Below, in pieces: positions 1 to 6,117 of a stretch of 64,000 nt of DNA. Under the pieces are notes generated by a model. The model did not search any database. It was not told the DNA's origin and worked only from the letters and a program-made list of their open reading frames with translations. A program made the position numbers and the translations under genes. Positions within the stretch are counted from its first letter, which is position 1; every line of letters begins with the position of its first letter. The stretch comes from Peptoniphilus sp. KCTC 25270 (GTDB lineage: Bacteria; Bacillota; Clostridia; Tissierellales; Peptoniphilaceae), in the NCBI RefSeq assembly GCF_021012875.1, contig NZ_JAJMZJ010000003.1, forward strand, positions 216,675 to 280,674. Reading direction: 5' to 3'.

Positions 1-2
1 TC

Positions 3-116
3 ACTATAAAAAAAGTAGATGTTGACGGAAAAATTTTTGTACCACTCTATGACCTTTTAGAGCTTATCGGATACAGTGCAAGCAAAAAAGACCAATCTTT
101 TTACATCTCAAGGTAA
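3..116 (+). CDS. C-terminal end of a stalk-domain (copper amine oxidase N-terminal-like) surface protein, partial
   Basis: Only the last 37 codons are inside the window; the reading frame is open from the left edge and stops with TAA at 114-116. The tail contains a 'VDGKIFVPLYDLLELIGY' stretch, the pattern of the short stalk / copper amine oxidase N-terminal-like repeats found on secreted Firmicute proteins (a valine-proline-leucine turn followed by an amphipathic helix). NamZ at 1907-3520 carries related repeats. The job of the full protein cannot be told from this piece. The hairpin-rich segment begins directly after the stop. Confidence 0.55.
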   Translation, partial: TIKKVDVDGKIFVPLYDLLELIGYSASKKDQSFYISR

Positions 117-178
117 AGCGCGCCGACCTATAACCCTTTAGTAATAAAGCGCTTTAGTCGGCCGTCCGGCGCTCGCCA

Positions 179-211
179 CCCCTCGCTCCCACACTGCGAG
201 GGGTTTTTTTT
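179..211 (+). terminator. Rho-independent terminator for the upstream surface-protein gene
   Basis: Perfect 8-bp stem CCCCTCGC (179-186) with GCGAGGGG (196-203), 9-nt loop, followed by eight T residues (204-211). It lies 63 bp after the stop codon at 116. Confidence 0.85.
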
Positions 212-248
212 GTCTTGCTCCGCCATGGCGAAGAAAAACCCGCGCCTA

Positions 249-299
249 GAAAAAGGGCGCGCAAGCCCTCCACCCACCCATTAGCGCGCGCCCTTTTTC
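249..299. repeat. 14-bp perfect inverted repeat
   Basis: GAAAAAGGGCGCGC at 249-262 pairs with GCGCGCCCTTTTTC at 286-299 across a 23-nt loop. Each strand ends in a short T tract, so it could act as a weak bidirectional terminator, but no gene ends here. Confidence 0.8.
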
Positions 300-381
300 G
301 TCGACGCTTGGAAGCTTTTTTCTTTCGCTTTCCTTTCCTCCCCTCGCGCGTGGGCGCTCTGTCTTCTTCCATTAAAGCGCC

Positions 382-429
382 CGTTGACTTCTTGCAAAAA
401 TATAAAAAATATTTTTGCCAAAGTCAACG
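382..429. repeat. Bipartite inverted repeat (9 + 10 bp)
   Basis: Outer stem CGTTGACTT (382-390) with AAGTCAACG (421-429). Inner stem GCAAAAATAT (394-403) with ATATTTTTGC (409-418). Only three and two unpaired bases separate the two stems, and the loop is five A residues. It would fold into one long rod. No T tail follows. Confidence 0.8.
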
Positions 430-503
430 AGCTTCCCTTTTACGGCCTTTTCTTCTCTTTCGCTTTCCTTTTCGCGCTCCTCAAGGAGGCGCTCGAAAGC
501 AGA

Positions 504-549
504 AAAAGTCGGCTGATCATTTTCGCTACCGCGAAAAAGGCCGACTTTT
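504..549. repeat. Nested inverted repeat
   Basis: AAAAGTCGGC (504-513) pairs with GCCGACTTTT (540-549). Inside the loop TTTTCGC (520-526) pairs with GCGAAAA (531-537). Same style as the neighbouring hairpins: GC core flanked by A or T runs. Confidence 0.8.
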
Positions 550-642
550 ACAGCTTCCTCGCCCCCCGTCGTCGCGCGAACGCTGACCCCGTCTAATTCG
601 CCCGCTTTCGCCCTTTTATTATTTTGCTTTTTTCCACTTTTC

Positions 643-672
643 GTCAAGGGCCACTTCGTTTTTCCCCTTGAC
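643..672. repeat. 8-bp inverted repeat
   Basis: GTCAAGGG (643-650) pairs with CCCTTGAC (665-672) over a 14-nt loop, just ahead of the next hairpin and about 45 bp before the likely -35 box of the cassette. Confidence 0.6.
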
Positions 673-679
673 TTCAAAG

Positions 680-701
680 AGTGAAAAAAGCCTTTTTCAC
701 T
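680..701. repeat. 9-bp inverted repeat upstream of the mini-gene cassette promoter
   Basis: AGTGAAAAA (680-688) pairs with TTTTTCACT (693-701), loop 4 nt. It lies 15 bp before the likely -35 box, so it could be an upstream binding site or a terminator stopping transcription from the hairpin region. Confidence 0.6.
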
Positions 702-716
702 TAAGGGCGCAAGCGG

Positions 717-748
717 TTGAAAAAAGCGTTTTCATGTGATACTATAAT
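717..748 (+). promoter_or_regulatory. Likely promoter of the DUF1659-DUF2922-CxxC-YvrJ cassette
   Basis: -35 TTGAAA at 717-722. A -10 of TACTAT at 740-745 gives a 17-bp spacer; the better hexamer TATAAT at 743-748 gives 20 bp. The first gene starts at 797 after an AAGGAGG site at 784-790. Confidence 0.6.
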
Positions 749-750
749 CG

Positions 751-764
751 TAGTTGTGCAACTA
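751..764. promoter_or_regulatory. Possible operator in the cassette leader
   Basis: TAGTTG and CAACTA (751-756 and 759-764) form an inverted repeat with a 2-nt centre, placed right after the -10 box where a repressor could block initiation. No cognate regulator gene is next to it. Confidence 0.35.
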
Positions 765-796
765 AATTTCACTTTCAAAATTCAAGGAGGAAAAAA

Positions 797-1021
797 ATGG
801 CAGTACAAAGAACGAAAACCATCAGCCGTATGACAATCTACTTTGATAACGGCTTGACAGATAGCGGAAAAATGCGTCTGAAAAGAAAGTCTTTCAGAGA
901 TATCAACCCAGAAGCAACAGACGAACAAATTTATGATTGCGCCGTACAGCTTGCGAGCTTGTACAAGAAAAATCCTGTAGAGTATGGAAAGGAAGAAGAC
1001 CATACACTAAAGCAAGGATAA
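797..1021 (+). CDS. DUF1659 family small protein
   Basis: A 74-residue soluble protein starting 6 bp after a strong AAGGAGG site. The pattern fits the DUF1659 family of short Firmicute proteins: an N-terminal basic strand, a 'KRKSFRDINPEATDEQIYD' centre and an amphipathic helix ending near residue 60. Members are about 70 residues and often sit just before a DUF2922 gene, as here with an 11-bp gap. The biochemical function is not known. It has no signal peptide or membrane segment. Codon use with many AAA/GAA codons is normal for the window, unlike the GC-rich region upstream. Confidence 0.8.
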   Translation: MAVQRTKTISRMTIYFDNGLTDSGKMRLKRKSFRDINPEATDEQIYDCAVQLASLYKKNPVEYGKEEDHTLKQG

Positions 1022-1032
1022 GGAGGTAAAGC

Positions 1033-1257
1033 ATGGAAAAGAAAAAATTAGTCTTAACTTTTATGGATGCAGAACAAAATGAATATAACATTATCGTAGA
1101 TGACCCAAAAGATGACCTTTCAGCAGCAGAAGTGCGCCCAGTAATGGAAAGCATAGTATCGACAGAAGTCTTTAGAACGGAAGCGCCATTAGTTGGAGTT
1201 ATATCCGCTTACTTTGTTATCACTTCTTCAAGCACGCTTTTTGATACGGCAGTATAA
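1033..1257 (+). CDS. DUF2922 family small protein
   Basis: A 74-residue protein with its own AGGAGG site at 1021-1026. It begins 'KKLVLTFMDAEQNEYNIIVD' and has the 'DPKDDLSAAEVRPVMESIV' helix expected of DUF2922, which is regularly paired with DUF1659 in Firmicutes. The C-terminal third is hydrophobic and Ser/Thr-rich but not a clear membrane helix. The function is unknown. Its TAA stop shares one base with the ATG of the next gene (1257), so translation is probably coupled and the four small genes are one transcript. Confidence 0.8.
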   Translation: MEKKKLVLTFMDAEQNEYNIIVDDPKDDLSAAEVRPVMESIVSTEVFRTEAPLVGVISAYFVITSSSTLFDTAV

Positions 1258-1562
1258 TGAAATTTAAGAAATTTTTGCGTCCTTATCGCGGAAAGTGTGA
1301 TGTGTGCAAGCGCACGACGGCGGTCGCAAGCGTGGCAGAGATTGAAAAAGACGGCTTACTTATAGGGCAAATTTCCTTATGCCCTACATGTGAAGAAGCC
1401 TTGAAAAAGTCTTTAGAAAATGGAGCGCCCGCGGAAAAAATCCGCGGTCGCGATCCATTTCCGCATGAGCCTTTTTCTAAAGGTAGCGTAATAATCGAAG
1501 ACGACGAAGAAGAAGAAAATTTTATTTTACCGCCGGGCGCGAAAAAAATCGGGCTTTTTTAG
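1257..1562 (+). CDS. Unknown small protein with two CxxC motifs (zinc-ribbon-like)
   Basis: A 101-residue protein that I do not recognise. Cys14-x2-Cys17 and Cys42-x2-Cys45 could form one zinc ribbon or rubredoxin-like knuckle. The remainder is charged: Lys-rich at the start, an acidic DDEEEE run near residues 80-87, and a Pro/Gly-rich tail. It starts by a 1-base overlap with the DUF2922 stop. Inside the coding sequence CCGCGGA (1429-1435) pairs with TCCGCGG (1441-1447) around five A residues, in the style of the upstream hairpins. It could be a cassette-specific partner of the DUF1659/DUF2922/YvrJ proteins. No function is assigned. Confidence 0.6.
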   Translation: MKFKKFLRPYRGKCDVCKRTTAVASVAEIEKDGLLIGQISLCPTCEEALKKSLENGAPAEKIRGRDPFPHEPFSKGSVIIEDDEEEENFILPPGAKKIGLF

Positions 1563-1571
1563 GAGGTAAAA

Positions 1572-1724
1572 ATGGAAAATTTAGATATCATCAGCATGAT
1601 AAACGCAGAAAATTTTGCGATAGTGCTTTGCGTATATTTAATTATTCGCTTTGAAGCAACATTGAAAAGCTTGGATAAGTCTATCGCAGAGCTTGTCATG
1701 CAATGCAAAAACTGCAAGGGGTGA
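1572..1724 (+). CDS. YvrJ family small membrane-anchored protein
   Basis: A 50-residue protein after an AGGAGG site at 1561-1566. It has a single hydrophobic helix (about residues 14-26, 'NFAIVLCVYLIIRFE') followed by an amphipathic helix, the layout of the YvrJ family, whose members are roughly 45-55 residues. A CKNC motif lies at the C-terminus (residues 45-48), which I do not expect in YvrJ and which echoes the CxxC motifs of the gene before. YvrJ genes commonly follow DUF1659 and DUF2922 genes. The stop codon lies in the loop of the terminator. Function unknown. Confidence 0.75.
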   Translation: MENLDIISMINAENFAIVLCVYLIIRFEATLKSLDKSIAELVMQCKNCKG

Positions 1725-1744
1725 CCCTTGCAGTTTTATTTTTT
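1708..1744 (+). terminator. Terminator overlapping the end of the YvrJ-like gene
   Basis: Perfect 13-bp stem AAAACTGCAAGGG (1708-1720) with CCCTTGCAGTTTT (1725-1737), loop GTGA, then ATTTTTT. The TGA stop codon (1722-1724) is in the loop, so the last codons are the left arm of the stem. Confidence 0.92.
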
Positions 1745-1879
1745 ACAAAAAAATTTGAAAAAAATTGGAAAAAATCCAAACTTTTCGATATATATACATA
1801 TGTAGTTGACTTAATCTATTATACATGAAGTTGGAAAAAAGATAGTCATTTTTCTTGTGGTTTTGCTATTTTTTCACAA

Positions 1880-1905
1880 AAAAATCCCTCCAATGAGGGA
1901 TTTTT
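1880..1905 (-). terminator. Terminator for namZ
   Basis: Stem AAAAATCCCTC (1880-1890) with GAGGGATTTTT (1895-1905), loop CAAT, one base past the namZ stop. On the minus strand it is followed by a T run. Confidence 0.9.
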
Positions 1906-1906
1906 C

Positions 1907-3520
1907 TTAACGATACAATAAATAAGGTTCTCTTTGGGCCTTAAATTGTTCTACATCCTTTTGATAGGCGGCTACAATGGATTCTGGAGAAGCTTGGTTT
2001 CTAAACATTTGTGCTATGGTTTCGCTTCCTTGAATCAAGTAGAACATATGATACGGCTTTTTCAATTCTGGTACGGTGATGGGACGCATTTGGTTGGCGA
2101 TGGCCAAAGTATAAACGCCAGTACGAGCTGGGTTGAATGTGTGGAAATCTGTTACTTTTACACTTACACCGCCTCGCGTTCCTCGTGGTGAGGCGTGGAA
2201 TCGTACCCCTGGTAAGTTGGCTGCGTTCAAGCGGCGAGCGTATTCGTTAGAGTCCAAATTTTTTCCGCCAACCCAGTGGAATTTATCGGATTGTCCAATT
2301 CCTGTTCCTTCCCCAGAACCCGTTGCCATATATAAAAAGGCGCTACTTAAATCGGGAATATTTGGGCTCGTTTGTCCAAATACTAAGCCTGTATCAGGCC
2401 ATACCATGTCTCGAGTCCAGTTTTTCAATGGGATTACGGTTAAATCGGCTTTGATTTCTCGGTTGAAAAATTGTCCCAATTCTCCAGCCGTCATCCCATG
2501 GGCCATTGGCATTTTATCGATTCCTACAAAACTTTTGAATCGGGTTTCCCTTAGGAATCCTTCTACAATATTGCCCCCCAATGGATTGGGGCGGTCCAAT
2601 ACCACAATAGGAATGCCATTTTCTTTGGCAGCAATCATGGCGTAGTTCAAAGTAGAAATGTAGGTGTAAGTGCGAGATCCAATATCTTGCATATCGTATA
2701 GTAATACATCTACTCCCTTTAGCATTTCTGGGGTTGGTTTTCTTGTTTGGCCGTAAATACTATAAACGGGCAATCCTAAATTGTTATCAAAATAAGAAGA
2801 TACATATTCCCCGGCTGGTTGTTTCCCGTCCAATCCATGTTCAGGACTATATAGAGCGATCAATTCCGCTTTTGGATAATTTTTTAGTTTTTGGGCAATT
2901 GGCGTTCCTTCTGCATCAACGCCTGTTTGGTTTGTAATTAAACCTACTTTTTTTCCGTCAATTAAATGGGAATATTCGCTAAATAAACGTTCATTTCCTA
3001 AGATTACTCGTCCCCGTGGCTCTGGTTGCTCTGCATTTGTCATTACCAAAGCTCGGTTGTTTGGCCCATCGTAATCTACGCCAAATCCAAGAATCTCCCC
3101 TACATCTCGTAAGCGGAAGTAGTTGAACCCGTCAATATTATAGGCTTTTAGGTTTCGTATTTGCACTTGTCCATTGTCTATAATTTGAATGGTTAAGTTT
3201 TTTTCTATGGCGGTTACCCTTTGGCTTGTGGCGCCTACGTCACTGGAAAAATGTACATAAGGGGTGTTTTTGTAGATAGTTATATCATCAATGGCTCCCT
3301 CTGCATTAAAATCTACTTTTCCTTCCAATAGGGCGGCTAAGTCTCTTAAGCGATAGTAGTTGTAATCGTTAATGTTGTAGCCTCGTAATTCTGTTGGTTG
3401 ATTGTCCAAATACAGTTGTTGTGGACTGCGCAATCCTTGTTCGCTCTTCGCATAGATATCCGTTGGCAATAACACAAACAGAGCCATGGCAAAGGCAAAA
3501 ATGACTGTCCATTTTTTCAT
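1907..3520 (-). CDS. namZ: NamZ-like exo-beta-N-acetylmuramidase (DUF1343) with N-terminal stalk repeats
   Basis: A 537-residue secreted protein. Residues 1-24 are a signal peptide with Ala-Lys after the core. About residues 30-165 hold two stalk-type repeats, each with a 'YNI-(N/D)-Y-N-Y-(Y/F)-RLRD' motif as in copper amine oxidase N-terminal-like domains. From about residue 170 to the end is DUF1343 / GH171, with 'GLITNQTGV', 'LYSPEHG', 'DMQDIGSRTYTY' and 'VLDRPNPLGG'. Family members trim non-reducing MurNAc from peptidoglycan fragments outside the cell. It stands alone between two terminators. A role in cell-wall recycling or turnover is inferred. The start has a GGAG-type site just upstream (minus strand AGGAGATGAAGAG). 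Confidence 0.88.
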   Translation of the reverse strand: MKKWTVIFAFAMALFVLLPTDIYAKSEQGLRSPQQLYLDNQPTELRGYNINDYNYYRLRDLAALLEGKVDFNAEGAIDDITIYKNTPYVHFSSDVGATSQRVTAIEKNLTIQIIDNGQVQIRNLKAYNIDGFNYFRLRDVGEILGFGVDYDGPNNRALVMTNAEQPEPRGRVILGNERLFSEYSHLIDGKKVGLITNQTGVDAEGTPIAQKLKNYPKAELIALYSPEHGLDGKQPAGEYVSSYFDNNLGLPVYSIYGQTRKPTPEMLKGVDVLLYDMQDIGSRTYTYISTLNYAMIAAKENGIPIVVLDRPNPLGGNIVEGFLRETRFKSFVGIDKMPMAHGMTAGELGQFFNREIKADLTVIPLKNWTRDMVWPDTGLVFGQTSPNIPDLSSAFLYMATGSGEGTGIGQSDKFHWVGGKNLDSNEYARRLNAANLPGVRFHASPRGTRGGVSVKVTDFHTFNPARTGVYTLAIANQMRPITVPELKKPYHMFYLIQGSETIAQMFRNQASPESIVAAYQKDVEQFKAQREPYLLYR

Positions 3521-3621
3521 CTCTTCATCTCCTTTTTTTCATTTCTTTTATTATATAGGAATTATTCTCATCTCTCTCTTCTTTCACGAAAACGTTAAAA
3601 AATTGTAATAAACAGTAATAA

Positions 3622-3646
3622 AAAAAACCGCTATTTGCGGTTTTTT
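3622..3646 (-). terminator. Terminator overlapping the MarR gene end
   Basis: AAAAAACCGC (3622-3631) pairs with GCGGTTTTTT (3637-3646) around a 5-nt loop. The MarR stop codon (3631-3633) is inside the hairpin. Confidence 0.85.
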
Positions 3647-4131
3647 GTTTTTTCTCTTCGTTGCATTTTTAAGGCTTTCCGCTGTTCTTTTACTATTTCT
3701 GAATTGCTAAAACAGTCGTTTACAAAACGCATGGTTTCGAAAAATTGCCTTTGTTCTTCTAAAGTCATAACCTTGTTTAGTTTTTCGTAGGAATCGGATA
3801 CGCATCGATTAAATTCTTCCCTATATTTTCGCCCTTGATCGGTCAAATACAGGAATACCACCCGATTGTCTTCTGCTGATTTTTCTCGATAAATATAGCC
3901 CTTTTCTTCCAATACGGTGCAGATCTTAGAGATATTTCCATGATCTTTTTGAAAACTACGAGCCAATGCACTAATTGATTTGTCTTCGTAGGCTTCTACT
4001 TTTGCCAAAACATTAAATTGTAATTGTGTTAAATTGTACTGCTTTCCCAAGCTTTCTTGAATTACGTCCTTTGTTTCATTGGCTTCTTTTAATAGGCTCC
4101 AATAATTCCAAATAAAGTCACGAGATTCCAT
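3631..4131 (-). CDS. MarR family transcriptional regulator
   Basis: A 166-residue winged-helix protein. The helix-turn-helix and wing cover about residues 35-105: 'LTQLQFNVLAKV', 'SISALARSFQKDHGNISKI', and the wing 'REKSAEDNRVVFLYLTDQG', all typical of MarR. The Lys/Arg-rich tail is unusual but short. It is transcribed away from the RocB-like hydrolase and alanine symporter, with 382 bp between them. A 12-bp palindrome sits on the hydrolase promoter, so control of that operon is a reasonable inference. The ligand is unknown. Confidence 0.85.
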   Translation of the reverse strand: MESRDFIWNYWSLLKEANETKDVIQESLGKQYNLTQLQFNVLAKVEAYEDKSISALARSFQKDHGNISKICTVLEEKGYIYREKSAEDNRVVFLYLTDQGRKYREEFNRCVSDSYEKLNKVMTLEEQRQFFETMRFVNDCFSNSEIVKEQRKALKMQRREKTKNRK

Positions 4132-4513
4132 AATATCCCCCTTTTTTTCAACCTGTCTAATATCCTCGTGGTCAACGATTTCCTACGTTTGTTTTATGCT
4201 TTAGAATTATTCCCAACATACGCTTTTCCCCAATATCACGGCAAAATATATGTTAAAAATATTCTAACACACAAAACCGATATAATCTATATGCAATAAC
4301 AAATTTTCAAGGGATTTTCTTCTGTATTTTTTCAAAGAAACGGTGTTATTTTTTTGTACAAATTTTATATTTTTCATTTGTGATGAAACTGTGAAATATA
4401 AGTGACTGAATAATGTTGCTTTATTCTTCTAAAAGGGTATAATGTGTATAATGTATACATTTTGCCGTAAAGAGGCTTATTGGCATCGATATCGTTAAGA
4501 AAGGAAGTGAAAT
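4132..4513. promoter_or_regulatory. Divergent intergenic region between the MarR gene and the hydrolase operon
   Basis: AT-rich stretch of 382 bp with no gene. The right end carries the hydrolase promoter and palindrome (listed separately) and a ribosome binding site AAGGAAGTG before 4514. In the left part I see AT-rich sequence that may hold the MarR promoter, but no clear -35/-10 pair and no riboswitch fold I recognise. Confidence 0.5.
4416..4461 (+). promoter_or_regulatory. Promoter and palindromic operator of the RocB-like hydrolase operon
   Basis: TTGCTT (4416-4421), 16 bp, TATAAT (4438-4443). A second TATAAT is at 4447-4452. The perfect 12-bp palindrome AATGTATACATT occupies 4450-4461, overlapping the second -10 and covering the likely transcription start. 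The position and symmetry fit a MarR-type operator. Confidence 0.55.
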
Positions 4514-6115
4514 ATGGTTAGACAGAATTTGTTGGACATCGTTTCCATTTCTAGTATTACGAATACCAACATCGAAAAACAGGCAGAAGACTGGATTTTT
4601 AACTTTTTATCTGAAATTCCTTATTTCAAAGAACACACCGATCAAAGGGGACGTTTTTCTTTAGAGGGCGATCCTCTGGGCCGTGAAATTGTCTGGGGAC
4701 TTTATTTAAGCCCCGAGTCAAAGGGCCGTACGGCTTTGTTGATCAATCATCACGATGTGGTTTCTGTTGAGGAATATGGCAAGGATGCAGAGTTCGCCTT
4801 TAGAGGGGAAGAGTTGACGGAATTACTGAAAGAGAGGGATTTGGATTCTTTGGTTCAAGAGGATTTGGATTCTGGAAATTGGCTTTTCGGTAGAGGGGTT
4901 GCTGATATGAAAGGCGGCCTTGTGATTCAATTGGACGTTCTAAATGCTGCTATTTTGCGAAATTTGCCTTTGAATCTTTTGTATTTATCGGTTCCTGATG
5001 AGGAAAATTTATCGGCTGGTATGCGCTATAGTCAATATCTTATGGATACTTTAGAAAAGAAGTTTGATTTAGAGTATGTTTTGGGAGTGGATGGGGAACC
5101 TTACACTTCTAATGATAATGGCGATGTTATTTATTATGATAGTTCCGCTGGTAAGGTTATGCTCAATGTTTATATTCAAGGGGTAAAATCCCATATTGGG
5201 GAAGTTCTTACGGGCTTTAATCCTTTGATGATTCTTGGGAAACTTATGGAACAGACGGAACGAAATTTGGATCTTTGTGATCGTACGGAGCATGTTGTGG
5301 CACCTCCTCCTACTTGGAGTATGGCTCGGGATTTTAAGGAGCGATATGACGCTTCGATTCCTTTGGCTGCTGGGGGGCTTTTTGCTCAAGTTACGGTTTC
5401 AAAATCTGCTGGAGAGATTATGGAACATTTCCATTCTCTTTGTCTCGATTTGGCTCGTTCTGAAATCGAGGCCTACAAGAAGGACTATCTTTCTTTTTAT
5501 GGGAAAGAGCGTTCCATTGCTATGAATGTTTTTTATTATGAAGAACTTTTGCAAATGGCATTGGAAAAGGAAGAGGATTCTTGGACTCGTCATTTGGATT
5601 CCATAAAGAAAAAACACGAAGAAGAGCTAAATCAGGGAGATTTATCCACTCCTGAGTTTAATTTCTTCGTTATTGAGGCTCTATTGGAATTCTTGGATTA
5701 TACGGATCCATGTATTGTTTTGGCACAATCTCCTCCTTATTATCCTTTTGCTCCTGATATTCTACCGGTTTCTTGGAAAGAATGGATCGAAGAAACGGGA
5801 GAAGAAATCTATGGGCGAAAGGTTTCTAATGGACATTATTTTATGGGAATTAGTGATTTAAGCTATGTTTCTACAAAAGAAACCTTAGAGGAAAGTCAAA
5901 AAGTGAGTGAGAACATTCCTCTTTGGGGAGAATCCTATTCGATTCCTTTTGAGCTTCTTTGTAAGCGCTCCATTCCTGTTGTAAATATTGGTCCTTGGGG
6001 AAAAGACATTCATAAAAAATCAGAACGGGTTTACCTACCTCATATTGAGGGAGAGGTAAAAGCACATTATTTGGCATTTTTTACTAAAATTGCCCATTCA
6101 TTCGGAGGTAAATAA
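4514..6115 (+). CDS. M20 family metallohydrolase, RocB-like
   Basis: A 533-residue cytoplasmic enzyme in the dinuclear-metal M20 peptidase clan. Metal and catalytic motifs are in order: 'NHHDVV' (His79/80, Asp81), 'GRGVADMKGG' (Asp131), 'VPDEEN' (Glu163/164), 'GVDGEP' (Asp193), and a C-terminal His in 'GKDIHKKSERVYLPH'. The length and insertions match RocB, the arginine-utilisation protein of Bacillus, rather than short M20 amidases of about 400 residues. The exact substrate is not established. It begins after AAGGAAGTG and is followed 2 bp later by an alanine symporter, suggesting hydrolysis of an imported or internal amino-acid derivative. A MarR regulator is divergent. Confidence 0.75.
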   Translation: MVRQNLLDIVSISSITNTNIEKQAEDWIFNFLSEIPYFKEHTDQRGRFSLEGDPLGREIVWGLYLSPESKGRTALLINHHDVVSVEEYGKDAEFAFRGEELTELLKERDLDSLVQEDLDSGNWLFGRGVADMKGGLVIQLDVLNAAILRNLPLNLLYLSVPDEENLSAGMRYSQYLMDTLEKKFDLEYVLGVDGEPYTSNDNGDVIYYDSSAGKVMLNVYIQGVKSHIGEVLTGFNPLMILGKLMEQTERNLDLCDRTEHVVAPPPTWSMARDFKERYDASIPLAAGGLFAQVTVSKSAGEIMEHFHSLCLDLARSEIEAYKKDYLSFYGKERSIAMNVFYYEELLQMALEKEEDSWTRHLDSIKKKHEEELNQGDLSTPEFNFFVIEALLEFLDYTDPCIVLAQSPPYYPFAPDILPVSWKEWIEETGEEIYGRKVSNGHYFMGISDLSYVSTKETLEESQKVSENIPLWGESYSIPFELLCKRSIPVVNIGPWGKDIHKKSERVYLPHIEGEVKAHYLAFFTKIAHSFGGK

Positions 6116-6117
6116 AT

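Larger units (their letters stand above)
117..780. other. Gene-free, GC-rich segment packed with inverted repeats
   Basis: These 664 bases hold no convincing gene. Open frames exist on both strands, but they are low-complexity Arg/Lys/Ser-rich or Phe/Leu-rich, lack ribosome binding sites and lie across hairpins. The segment is clearly richer in G and C than most of the window and contains at least eight inverted repeats, listed separately where clear. The first works as a normal terminator. The others have no run of T after them, or have long loops. A 12-bp perfect palindrome TAAAGCGCTTTA sits at 145-156, inside a GCCGAC/GTCGGC stem (122-127 with 157-162). Confidence 0.7.

Noticed and set aside
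215..677. Several open frames on both strands in the hairpin segment
   Set aside because: They are repetitive, lack ribosome binding sites, cross the inverted repeats and overlap each other on both strands. Non-coding is more likely.
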